Below, one piece after another: positions 7,917 through 13,358 of a stretch of DNA of 13,358 bases. The notes beneath the pieces were generated by a model. The model had not been told where the DNA came from and searched no databases. It saw only the letters and a list, made by a program, of their open reading frames with translations. Numbering within the stretch: position 1 is the stretch's first letter; each line of letters starts with the position of its first letter. The stretch is from JAMCZC01 sp964364925 (GTDB lineage Bacteria; Patescibacteriota; Microgenomatia; Levybacterales; UBA12049), in contig CAYIOB010000019.1 of NCBI GenBank assembly GCA_964364925.1, positions 1 through 13,358 on the forward strand, in the 5' to 3' direction. A program made the position numbers and the translations under genes.

Positions 7917-9553
7917 CTACTTTAATTGGAATTTATTCATATGTTATTTTTTCACTTGGAGTTTTGGGACTAATATATAAACCCATCGTTCTTTTAATAA
8001 GTATCATTTATTTTTTTTTATGTACTTATTATTTTAAAATACCTCTAATTAATTTTTTTAACTTTATTAAACATAGAAAAAAATTATTAAGAAAAGCAAG
8101 TGCGGAACATTTAATAAAACTGATTGAAAAAAACAAACTTGTTTGCGTTTTGTTGCTTTTGCTTTTATTTCAGGCGTTGATAAATTTAATAGGTGTTTTA
8201 GGACCTGAAATATCTTTTGACGCGCTTTGGTATCACTTAACTCTTCCAAAACTATATATCCTGCAGAATGGAATTTTTCATATTCCCGGAAATCTTTTAT
8301 TTTATTCGGATACGCCAAAATTAACAGAAATGTTATATATTCCATTGCAGTTGTTTGGAAACGAGTTGGGAGCTAAGCTTGTGCATTTTATATTTGGAAT
8401 ATTAACATTGATAGTAATTTATAAAATATCAAGTAAATATTTATCTAAAAAATTATCTTTACTCGCCGTTTTAATTTTTTATTCCAATTTGGTTGTCGGC
8501 TGGGAATCGATAACTGCATACATTGATTTGGCAAGAACGTTTTTTGAAATAATGGCCCTTTGGGGGTTTTTAAACTGGGCGGAGAATAAACAAAAAAAAT
8601 GGGTAGTAATTTCCGGAACAATGCTGGGACTGGCTATTACAGCAAAAATAATAGCTTTGGAATCTGTTTTTATATTCATTTTGCTTTTTTTCTATATACA
8701 TTTGCTTAAAAAAGAAAAAATTAAACATTTATTTAATAATATTTCAATTTTTTGCCTTTTTTCTCTTTTAATTCCTTTACCCTGGTTTACTTTTGCTTTT
8801 ATTAATACCGGTAATCCCTTTTATCCATTTTTTAGCAAAAGTATAGATATTGGGACGAGTTTTAGTTTTCCAAACTTCTCGAATATAATTAACGATCTTT
8901 TAAATCTCTTTATCTATTCAAATGACCCGATGTCACCTATTTATTTGATTATTTTACCCCTATTGATTATTTTTTTCACAAAAGCTAAGAGAGAATTTAA
9001 AATTATTTATATATACTCATTATTAGGCTTATTATTATGGTATTTAACGCCTAGAATCGGCGGAGGAAGATTTATACTTCCGTATCTTCCTGCGTTTTCA
9101 ATATTGGCAGTTTATGCCGTGAGCTTACTAAAAAATTCTAAAATCAAAAATTTTCTATTGATAGTAATAATATTTATATCTTTTACGACAATTGGTTATC
9201 GGGCTTTAGCTAATAAAAAATATGTTCCGGTAATCTTAGAAAAAGAAACAAAAGCAGAGTTTTTAACAAAAAACTTAAATTTTGCATTTGGAGACTTTTA
9301 CGATACAGATAATTATTTTAAAAATAATATAAAACCTACGGATAAAGTTCTTCTTTTTGGATTCCATAATTTATTTTATGTAGATTTTCCGTTTATTGAC
9401 TCAAGCTGGGTGAAGAAAGGGGATAAATTTAATTATATTGGCGTTCAAAATAGTGACCTACCTAAAAAATTTAATAATTGGCAACAAATCTATTATAATC
9501 CGATTACAAAAGTAAAACTTTATTCTTTAGAAGGACAACAATGGTCGTATTAA
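7904..9553 (+). CDS. GT-C-type membrane glycosyltransferase (second copy, divergent)
   Basis: This is a 549-residue polytopic membrane protein with around eleven or twelve hydrophobic segments. It resembles the PMT_2/RgtA-like 'phospholipid carrier-dependent glycosyltransferase' group. Two helices and a basic cytoplasmic stretch (KHRKKLLRKAS, 56-66) come before the GT-C core. The likely catalytic loop is GPEISFDALWYHLTLPK at 100-116, with D106 as the expected base. Another family-like feature is TGNPFYPFF in a mid-protein loop. The C-terminal ~90 residues are soluble and lie outside the membrane. The ATG at 7904 has a strong Shine-Dalgarno. The 3' end overlaps the next gene by 13 nt. It differs clearly from the GT-C gene at 5690 in length and N-terminal architecture, so the two probably act on different donors or acceptors. 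Donor and acceptor are unknown. Confidence 0.8.
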   Translation: MFSLATLIGIYSYVIFSLGVLGLIYKPIVLLISIIYFFLCTYYFKIPLINFFNFIKHRKKLLRKASAEHLIKLIEKNKLVCVLLLLLLFQALINLIGVLGPEISFDALWYHLTLPKLYILQNGIFHIPGNLLFYSDTPKLTEMLYIPLQLFGNELGAKLVHFIFGILTLIVIYKISSKYLSKKLSLLAVLIFYSNLVVGWESITAYIDLARTFFEIMALWGFLNWAENKQKKWVVISGTMLGLAITAKIIALESVFIFILLFFYIHLLKKEKIKHLFNNISIFCLFSLLIPLPWFTFAFINTGNPFYPFFSKSIDIGTSFSFPNFSNIINDLLNLFIYSNDPMSPIYLIILPLLIIFFTKAKREFKIIYIYSLLGLLLWYLTPRIGGGRFILPYLPAFSILAVYAVSLLKNSKIKNFLLIVIIFISFTTIGYRALANKKYVPVILEKETKAEFLTKNLNFAFGDFYDTDNYFKNNIKPTDKVLLFGFHNLFYVDFPFIDSSWVKKGDKFNYIGVQNSDLPKKFNNWQQIYYNPITKVKLYSLEGQQWSY

Positions 9554-10740
9554 AAATTATTTTTTCATTATTAATTTTGAGTTTTCCAATTGCAGAAATC
9601 GGCAGGTTTCAATTTCCAAACGGCGTTGCGTTTTCTATAAACGATGTTTTTTTAATAGCTTTAATTATTTGCTGGATTGCTTATCACGTTTTAAATAGGA
9701 AGAAGATTAATAAAAATAGCCTTACTAAACCCATACTTATTTTTATTACGGTTGCCTTAATTTCACTTGTTTTAAACATAGCAAATCTTTCAGTTACAAA
9801 TTTTTTAATTTCATTCTTATACCTGTTAAGATGGATAATGTATGCCTTGCTTTTTTTTATTGTTAGGGGTTTTAATAAAGAGTTTAGAAATAAAATCCCT
9901 TACTTATTATTGTTTTCAGGGTTATTAGTTGTCGCAGCCGGCTACGCGCAATATTTTTTATATCCCAGTTTAAAAAATTTATTTTATTTAGGATGGGATG
10001 AGCATCTTTATAGGATGTTCTCGTCGTTTTTAGACCCTAACTTTGCCGGAACTTTTTTTGTTTTATTTTTTATATTTATTTTAGGATTGGTTTACGATTT
10101 CTTTAAAAAGAAATTATTTTTAAATAGTTTAGTTTTGAGTGCATTGGGAGTTTTTGTTTTAATCGCGGTTTATTTGACTTATTCAAGGAGCGCTTTAATT
10201 ATGCTTATTTTAAGCACCGCAACGTTTCTTTTCTTGATTGGCAGAAAAAAGATGATAGCTCTTTCAATAGTACTTCTTTTATTAATTATTTTTATAATAC
10301 CAAAATCGTTTCAAACCGAAGGAACTAATTTGTTTAGGACATTTTCAAGCCAGCAAAGAATTGAATCCTCACAAGTTGCCCTAAGAATATTTCAAAGCAG
10401 TCCGGTATTCGGCGTTGGTTTTAACGCATACCGATACGCGCAAAATAAATATGGTTTAAATAATAAAATCTGGCAAATTACTCACTCGGGGGCAGGAACC
10501 GATAACAGCTTCCTTTTTGTTCTTGCGACAACAGGGATTGTCGGATTGGGAGCCTATACCTACTTGCTTTATAATTTATTTTTGCTTGCCAAAAAAAATT
10601 TAAAAAATAACGTCTTTTCAATAATATTTTTTTCTTCGCTTGCGGGATTAATTTTTAATAGTTTATTTATAAATAGTCTATTTTATGTTTTTATTCTTGA
10701 GTGGATTTGGATAATGGCCTCTCTTATTGAGAATAAGTAA
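9541..10740 (+). CDS. O-antigen ligase/polymerase-like membrane protein (Wzy_C family)
   Basis: This is a 399-residue polytopic protein with about eleven hydrophobic helices, of the WaaL/Wzy (PF04932) type. It is expected to join undecaprenyl-linked glycan to an acceptor, or to polymerise repeat units, on the outer face of the membrane. Supporting motifs are FLDPNFAG at 163-170 (the family's NPN/DPN motif), YLTYSRSALI at 211-220 (the SRS/SRG motif at the end of a helix), and the long periplasmic loop from about 255 to 325 containing SPVFGVGFNAY (287-297) and TDNSFLFVLATTGIVG (320-335). The last of these is where family members usually have HNxYLxxxxExGxxG; here the histidine position holds D321. 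It starts inside the preceding gene with a 13-nt overlap. Its last 17 nt overlap the convergent Ig-domain gene. Whether it acts as ligase, polymerase or protein O-oligosaccharyltransferase cannot be decided from sequence. Confidence 0.85.
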   Translation: MVVLKIIFSLLILSFPIAEIGRFQFPNGVAFSINDVFLIALIICWIAYHVLNRKKINKNSLTKPILIFITVALISLVLNIANLSVTNFLISFLYLLRWIMYALLFFIVRGFNKEFRNKIPYLLLFSGLLVVAAGYAQYFLYPSLKNLFYLGWDEHLYRMFSSFLDPNFAGTFFVLFFIFILGLVYDFFKKKLFLNSLVLSALGVFVLIAVYLTYSRSALIMLILSTATFLFLIGRKKMIALSIVLLLLIIFIIPKSFQTEGTNLFRTFSSQQRIESSQVALRIFQSSPVFGVGFNAYRYAQNKYGLNNKIWQITHSGAGTDNSFLFVLATTGIVGLGAYTYLLYNLFLLAKKNLKNNVFSIIFFSSLAGLIFNSLFINSLFYVFILEWIWIMASLIENK

Positions 10741-11440
10741 CTTTTAAATCCTTTTCGGTGGTGTTTCCGGCCTGATCTGTAGCGGTTATTTTTATTTGAT
10801 TGTCTCCGTTCTGAAGAGGAAGATTGTAAGAGAAATTGCTGTTGTCATCTATAATTGCCCAAAAACCATTAATAGTAACGCTTGTTCCCGAATCTGTTTT
10901 TCCTTTTACGTTAACGCTGTTTTGATCTTTTGAAAATGATTGTCCGTCGGAAGGAAAGTCTACGGTCAAAGAAGGTGCGTTGTTTTTCAAGAAAACAGTA
11001 AAGCTATTGGAAAAATCACTGGATTTATTATTTTGTCCGGTTTTTGTTTCAATCCGGTTGTCTCCGGCAGAAAGAGTTTGGAGAAATGAAAAATTCCCGT
11101 CTTTGTCGGCTTGAATTGTATCTTTTAAGCCGTTGTTGATGTAAAGCAGAACTGTTTTATCAGATTGCGACTTACCCGAAATTACAATTTTGGCGCTGTT
11201 GGTGGCACTGGGAAGAGGGTTTAGAACCGGGGGAGCGATAAAGGTGTTATTAGAAGAACTAGATATTGTCGAAGCTTGATTTTTAGTGCCTGCCAAAAAA
11301 ACACTAAAACCGACCAATATATTAACGCCAAACTTGATAAGCAAAATTAAAATTATCAGTATTCCAAGACTGGTTAAAAAAATTGTCTTACGGGTTCTTT
11401 TTTCCGTTTTAAGACTTAATCTTGATCTTCCTTTAGACAT
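10724..11440 (-). CDS. membrane-anchored protein with two Ig-like domains
   Basis: This is a 238-residue protein with a strongly basic N terminus (MSKGRSRLSLKTEKRTRK), one long hydrophobic segment at about 19-50, a Ser/Asn-rich linker at about 52-68 and two extracytoplasmic beta-sandwich domains. Domain 1 (about 73-150) and domain 2 (about 154-236) share the bacterial Ig/glucodextranase-B-like pattern: a GKT/GKS turn, a V-x-L/I-x-I-N-G strand, a DxxGNFS/DDNSNFS turn, and then L-x-x-G-D-N-x-I in both copies. Domain 2 also carries the ATDQAGN motif. The topology is probably N-in, C-out, presenting the domains on the cell surface. No enzyme motif is visible. It converges on the O-antigen ligase gene with a 17-bp overlap of coding ends. 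A perfect TATAAT ends 6 nt before its ATG, which suggests a leaderless transcript. Similar proteins are, to my memory, common in Microgenomates genomes. Confidence 0.85.
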   Translation of the reverse strand: MSKGRSRLSLKTEKRTRKTIFLTSLGILIILILLIKFGVNILVGFSVFLAGTKNQASTISSSSNNTFIAPPVLNPLPSATNSAKIVISGKSQSDKTVLLYINNGLKDTIQADKDGNFSFLQTLSAGDNRIETKTGQNNKSSDFSNSFTVFLKNNAPSLTVDFPSDGQSFSKDQNSVNVKGKTDSGTSVTINGFWAIIDDNSNFSYNLPLQNGDNQIKITATDQAGNTTEKDLKVTYSQ

Positions 11441-11446
11441 ATTTCA

Positions 11447-11452
11447 ATTATA
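11447..11452 (-). promoter_or_regulatory. candidate -10 box of a leaderless promoter
   Basis: On the - strand TATAAT is followed by TGAAAT and then the ATG of the Ig-domain gene. A start of transcription 6-7 nt after the box would fall on the ATG itself. No convincing -35 is seen at 16-18 nt upstream, and no Shine-Dalgarno precedes the ATG, so support rests on the box and its exact spacing. Confidence 0.4.
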
Positions 11453-11464
11453 TTACAAATTTAG

Positions 11465-11482
11465 AGCCGATGGCGGGAATCG
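11465..11482 (-). pseudogene. 3' fragment of a second tRNA-Thr-like gene
   Basis: On the - strand this 18-nt piece reads CGATTCCCGC, CATCGGC, T. It fits the second half of a T-loop (C56 G57 A58 T T), the 3' strand of a T-stem, a 7-nt acceptor strand and a U73 discriminator. The first T-loop bases (expected TTC) and the 5' T-stem strand are not there: the sequence upstream is ATGGAGGA. Its acceptor strand pairs perfectly with the fragment at 11781-11787. GCC-start and U73 are compatible with a tRNA-Thr origin. It does not encode CCA. Confidence 0.5.
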
Positions 11483-11490
11483 TCCTCCAT
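11470..11490. repeat. imperfect hairpin overlapping the tRNA 3' fragment
   Basis: ATGGCGG and CCTCCAT form a 7-bp stem with one mismatch around a 7-nt loop. It reuses part of the tRNA-like 3' fragment, so the two folds compete. Confidence 0.4.
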
Positions 11491-11541
11491 GTTTTAGCAT
11501 TCGCCTTCAGGTTTTATTCAAACACGGCTTATGCTGCAACA

Positions 11542-11558
11542 TTTGTAGGATCTACAAA
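11542..11558. repeat. perfect short hairpin
   Basis: TTTGTAG and CTACAAA form a perfect 7-bp stem around GAT. There is no T-run on either side, so it is not a standard intrinsic terminator. Confidence 0.5.
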
Positions 11559-11580
11559 ACTCACGACTTGCTCTTTATCC

Positions 11581-11602
11581 CAATAAATTCAGCCGTTTAT
11601 TG
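11581..11602. repeat. hairpin abutting the 3' end of tRNA-Thr
   Basis: CAATAAA and TTTATTG form a perfect 7-bp stem around an 8-nt loop (TTCAGCCG). It starts immediately after the tRNA discriminator on the - strand. It is AT-only in the stem apart from the end pair and has no T-tract, so it may mark the 3' trailer rather than a terminator. Its loop also belongs to the longer inverted repeat that brackets the tRNA. Confidence 0.5.
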
Positions 11603-11684
11603 AGCCGTCTCTCGGGATTGAACCGAGGACCTGCTGTTTACGAAACAGCTGCTCTACCACTGAGCTAAGACGGCTTGAATTTAT
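11582..11684. repeat. inverted repeat bracketing tRNA-Thr
   Basis: AATAAATTCAGCCGT at 11582-11596 and ACGGCTTGAATTTAT at 11670-11684 are inverted copies with a single 1-nt indel. The right arm takes in the first five bases of the tRNA (GCCGT). The left arm is entirely in the trailer. In the transcript the leader could pair with the trailer, competing with the acceptor stem. Confidence 0.6.
11603..11674 (-). tRNA. tRNA-Thr(CGU)
   Basis: This is a 72-nt cloverleaf read by eye on the - strand. The acceptor stem is GCCGTCT/AGACGGC, all paired. The D-arm is GCTC-AGTGGTA-GAGC with the G18G19 pair. The anticodon arm is GCTGT-TTCGTAA-ACAGC, giving anticodon CGU (reads ACG, threonine). The variable loop is AGGTC. 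The T-arm is CTCGG-TTCAATC-CCGAG. The discriminator is U73, and the genome continues CAA, so CCA is not encoded and must be added by CCA-adding enzyme. It lies on the same strand as atpC and the Ig-domain gene. It is nested between two fragments of another tRNA-like gene (11465-11482 and 11771-11787) and bracketed by an inverted repeat. All arms are intact, so it should be functional. Confidence 0.96.
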
Positions 11685-11688
11685 GCGA

Positions 11689-11716
11689 TCCCGCATTTGC
11701 TAAGCAAATGCTGGGA
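11689..11716. repeat. strong hairpin in the tRNA leader
   Basis: GCATTTGC and GCAAATGC form a perfect 8-bp stem around TAA. TCCC and GGGA extend it by 4 bp after a single bulged T. On the - strand it sits 15 nt upstream of the tRNA. No T-run follows on either strand. Confidence 0.6.
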
Positions 11717-11734
11717 CGAAACACTTGCTCGTCG

Positions 11735-11763
11735 CGCCTGTCAAGCAGGCGAACTCAGTTCGC
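11735..11763. repeat. overlapping palindromes (CGCCTG stem and GCGAACT palindrome)
   Basis: CGCCTG (11735-11740) pairs with CAGGCG (11746-11751). GCGAACT (11749-11755) and AGTTCGC (11757-11763) form a 15-nt near-perfect palindrome around one C. The two share 11749-11751, so they are alternatives. GCGAAC recurs at 11786-11791, and CTCAGT (11754-11759) can also pair with ACTGAG (11772-11777). Confidence 0.55.
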
Positions 11764-11770
11764 TTCCGTT

Positions 11771-11787
11771 CACTGAGCCACATCGGC
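11771..11787 (-). pseudogene. 5' fragment of a second tRNA-Thr-like gene
   Basis: On the - strand this 17-nt piece reads GCCGATG, TG, GCTC, AGTG. It is exactly a tRNA 5' end: seven acceptor bases, U8-G9, a D-stem strand, then A14 G15. After this the sequence departs from a tRNA (AACGGAAGC instead of GTAGAGC). Its acceptor strand pairs perfectly with 11466-11472, about 300 nt downstream. The first seven bases resemble the tRNA-Thr acceptor known from other bacteria (E. coli tRNA-Thr starts GCCGATA). The anticodon arm of this gene is not found. Confidence 0.5.
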
Positions 11788-11792
11788 GAACT

Positions 11793-11798
11793 ATTATA
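11793..11798 (-). promoter_or_regulatory. candidate -10 box of the tRNA locus promoter
   Basis: A perfect TATAAT on the - strand is followed by AGTTC and then the GCCGATG of the tRNA-like 5' fragment, so transcription would start within a base or two of that fragment's first G. No good -35 is seen at the usual spacing. It is a plausible promoter for the transcript that includes the intact tRNA-Thr about 110 nt downstream. Confidence 0.45.
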
Positions 11799-11827
11799 TT
11801 CTATGAAATTTGGAGCGTTTAGGCAAA

Positions 11828-12244
11828 TTAAGGAGTATATTTAATTTTATGCTTACGGGCAACTTTAAGCTGCAAGAGAGATTTACGAAGCTCGGCTTCG
11901 GCAACTCTAAAGTCTTTTTCGGTAGCTTTTTGTTTCATTTTTTGCCCGGCTCTTTCCTGTGCTTCTTGCACTTTTGCAATTTCAATGTCTTCGGCTCTTA
12001 CGGCATAATCGGCAAGGACGCTGATATGATTATTAATTACCTCCAAAAATCCTCCCAGAATAGCAAATGATTGATCTTTGCCATTTTTTCTAATTATCAG
12101 TTCGCCGGGGTTTATTCTGGTTAAAAGCTCTGCGTGATTTGGTAAAATTGTAATTTCTCCGGTTATGGTAGGAACAATTACTTCATCAACATCATCCTTT
12201 AGAACAACTTTTTCCGGAGTAATAATTTCAAGAAGAAGATTCAT
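11828..12244 (-). CDS. atpC: F-type ATP synthase epsilon subunit
   Basis: This is the 138-residue epsilon subunit of the F1 central stalk, which couples rotation to catalysis and can inhibit ATP hydrolysis. The N-terminal beta-sandwich spans about residues 1-85, with the family signatures ITPEKVVLKDDVDEVIVPTITGE near the start and ILPNHAELLTRINPGEL at about 33-49. The GGFLEVINNHISVLADYAVR stretch at about 64-83 is the typical end of that domain. The C-terminal part (about 84-138) is a charged two-helix hairpin, AEDIEIAKVQEAQERAG... The length is normal for the family. It starts 1 nt after the atpD stop, the usual atpD-atpC order, with no clear Shine-Dalgarno, so translation is probably coupled to atpD. 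It is the last gene of the ATP synthase operon here. No hairpin-plus-T-run terminator is visible after its stop. Confidence 0.95.
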   Translation of the reverse strand: MNLLLEIITPEKVVLKDDVDEVIVPTITGEITILPNHAELLTRINPGELIIRKNGKDQSFAILGGFLEVINNHISVLADYAVRAEDIEIAKVQEAQERAGQKMKQKATEKDFRVAEAELRKSLLQLKVARKHKIKYTP

Positions 12245-12245
12245 G

Positions 12246-13358
12246 TTATGTACCGTTTTTAACGGCTTCGTCTATGGTTCCAACCATATAAAATGCTTGC
12301 TCGGGAAGTTTATCGTGTTTTCCTTCCAGTATCTCTTTAAATCCTTTAACAGTGTCGGAAATCTTTACGTATTTTCCAGGTTGTCCCGTAAATATTTCGG
12401 CAACAAACATTGGTTGGCTTAAGAATTTTTGAATTTTTCTTGCCCTTGAGACAATAAGTTTGTCTTCGTCGGATAACTCGTCAATTCCGAGTATTGCAAT
12501 GATATCTTGCAGGTCTTTGTATCTTTGCAGAACCTTTTGCACGGCTCTTGTCACCTCGTAGTGTTCTTCGCTCACTATATTTGGGTCAAGTATCCTTGAA
12601 CTTGACACCAAAGGATCAACGGCAGGATAAATACCCTGTTCCATGATTGATCTTTCTAAAGTTATTCTTGCATCAAGATGGGAGAAAATTGTAACAGGGG
12701 CAGGATCCGTATAATCGTCAGCGGGGACATAAACAGCCTGAACCGACGTGATTGATCCGTTTTTGGTTGAGGTTACTCTTTCCTGGAGCTGTCCCATTTC
12801 CGAAGCAAGTGTTGGCTGATAACCAACGGCAGAAGGCATTCTCCCAAGAAGTGCTGAAACCTCACTTCCTGCCTGAGCAAATCGGAATACGTTATCTATA
12901 AAAAGTAAAACGTCTTCGTGTTTTTTATCTCTAAAATATTCGGCCATAGTAAGAGCTGTTAAGGCCACTCTTAATCTATTGGCCGGGGGTTCGTTCATTT
13001 GTCCAAAAACCATTACGGTTTTTGGCAGTACTCCCGCTTCTTTCATTTCTCTCCATAAATCATTTCCTTCCCTTGTTCTTTCCCCAACCCCGGCAAATAC
13101 GGAGTGGCCTTTGTGTTCCATGGCAATATTCCTTATTAATTCCTGAATAATTACGGTTTTACCGACTCCGGCACCTCCAAAAACTGCTGTTTTCCCCCCT
13201 TTGGTAAAAGGAGCAATAAGGTCAATAACTTTAATTCCGGTTTCAAGAATTTGAGGTTTTGTTTCCTGTTCGATAAAAGTCGGTGGGTCTTGATGGATAG
13301 ATTCCATGTATACGCCTTTGCCGTTTTTATTAAACTTTTCTCCGTCTATTACTTCTCC
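12246..13358 (-). CDS. atpD: F-type ATP synthase beta subunit (5' partial)
   Basis: This is the catalytic beta subunit of F1, which binds and makes ATP. The frame stays open past the ATG at 13305-13307 to the window edge (GEVIDGEKFNKNGKGVY precedes it), so that ATG is internal and the gene starts outside the window. About 370 residues are present, and the missing ~100 are the N-terminal beta-barrel. Visible motifs are the Walker A loop GGAGVGKT, GERTREGNDLW with the catalytic Glu, GQMNEPP, LLFIDNVFRFAQAGSE (Walker B Asp), the SALLGRMPSAVGYQPTL block, STKNGSITSVQAVYVPADD, and the DELSDEDK lever loop (DELSEED in E. coli). The end, LPEQAFYMVGTIDEAV, is canonical. It is followed after one base by atpC. 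Nothing suggests damage. It marks the core-genome boundary of the accessory glycan cluster. Confidence 0.97.
   Translation of the reverse strand, partial: GEVIDGEKFNKNGKGVYMESIHQDPPTFIEQETKPQILETGIKVIDLIAPFTKGGKTAVFGGAGVGKTVIIQELIRNIAMEHKGHSVFAGVGERTREGNDLWREMKEAGVLPKTVMVFGQMNEPPANRLRVALTALTMAEYFRDKKHEDVLLFIDNVFRFAQAGSEVSALLGRMPSAVGYQPTLASEMGQLQERVTSTKNGSITSVQAVYVPADDYTDPAPVTIFSHLDARITLERSIMEQGIYPAVDPLVSSSRILDPNIVSEEHYEVTRAVQKVLQRYKDLQDIIAILGIDELSDEDKLIVSRARKIQKFLSQPMFVAEIFTGQPGKYVKISDTVKGFKEILEGKHDKLPEQAFYMVGTIDEAVKNGT

Noticed and set aside
11581..11602. Intrinsic terminator after tRNA-Thr
   Set aside because: The stem is almost all A-T and no T-run follows on the transcribed strand.
11286..11603. 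A + strand open frame of about 105 codons
   Set aside because: It is antisense to the start of the Ig-domain gene and runs through the hairpin region up to the tRNA. It has no family resemblance and no ribosome site.
11465..11787. The region as a tmRNA (tRNA-like ends about 320 nt apart)
   Set aside because: The outer 5' end has a real D-arm start (GCTCAGTG) rather than the tmRNA consensus. The acceptor has no G-U pair of the alanine type. No tag ORF ending in an ALAA-like motif is seen, and an intact tRNA-Thr sits inside.
11465..11787. An intron-containing tRNA
   Set aside because: Known bacterial tRNA introns interrupt the anticodon loop and leave both anticodon-stem strands. Here positions 18-55 of the outer tRNA are absent and no anticodon arm can be assembled from the flanks.
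11810..12422. Two + strand open frames of about 85 codons opposite atpC and atpD
   Set aside because: They are antisense shadows of well-conserved ATP synthase genes.
1..13358. Alternative genetic code with UGA read as Gly, as in some CPR lineages
   Set aside because: UGA ends the methyltransferase gene and the GT-C gene at 7048 at expected family ends, and no conserved domain here contains an in-frame UGA.
1..13358. CRISPR array, insertion sequence or transposase
   Set aside because: No evenly spaced repeats and no transposase or integrase motifs are visible in any frame.

Overview
The window reads as one end of a surface-glycan gene cluster that runs into the tail of an F-type ATP synthase operon. 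The DNA is AT-rich and tightly packed. Genes abut or overlap by a few bases, few have an obvious Shine-Dalgarno sequence, and TGA is used as a normal stop. A secreted kelch/PKD/post-COAP-1-like protein, a short Ig-domain membrane protein and a compact genome style suggest an uncultivated Patescibacteria/CPR bacterium, possibly of the Microgenomates group. This is an inference from style and protein flavour, not a placement.

Layout. Positions 1-10740 (+ strand) hold a colinear cluster: a 5'-truncated Wzx/PST-type flippase, a SAM methyltransferase, a secreted kelch-propeller protein, a GT4 glycosyltransferase, a GT2 glycosyltransferase, a GT-C (PMT/ArnT-like) membrane glycosyltransferase, a WaaE-like GT2, an unlisted-looking 47-residue membrane ORF, a second GT-C membrane enzyme and an O-antigen ligase/polymerase-like protein. 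Positions 10724-11440 (- strand) hold a membrane-anchored Ig-like protein that converges on the ligase gene with a 17-bp overlap. Positions 11441-11827 are protein-free and contain tRNA-Thr(CGU) on the - strand in a dense field of hairpins. Positions 11828-13358 (- strand) carry atpC and the 3' three quarters of atpD.

How the genes work together. Cytoplasmic glycosyltransferases (GT4, two GT2) would build a lipid-linked glycan. The flippase would move it across the membrane. The two GT-C enzymes would add sugars from polyprenyl-phosphate donors on the outer face, and the ligase/polymerase would polymerise the glycan or transfer it to an acceptor. The kelch protein and the Ig protein are surface or secreted proteins and could be glycan-binding or acceptor partners; that is inference.

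The most unusual part is the protein-free stretch. The intact tRNA-Thr lies between two short pieces that look like the 5' end and the 3' end of a different tRNA. These are GCCGATG-TG-GCTCAGTG at 11771-11787 and CGATTCCCGC-CATCGGC-T at 11465-11482, both on the - strand. Their 7-nt acceptor halves pair perfectly. A perfect TATAAT ends five bases before the 5' piece. The inner tRNA is itself bracketed by a near-perfect 14-15 bp inverted repeat. This looks like either a tRNA-Thr gene broken open with another tRNA-Thr inside it, or a structured RNA closed by a tRNA-like stem.
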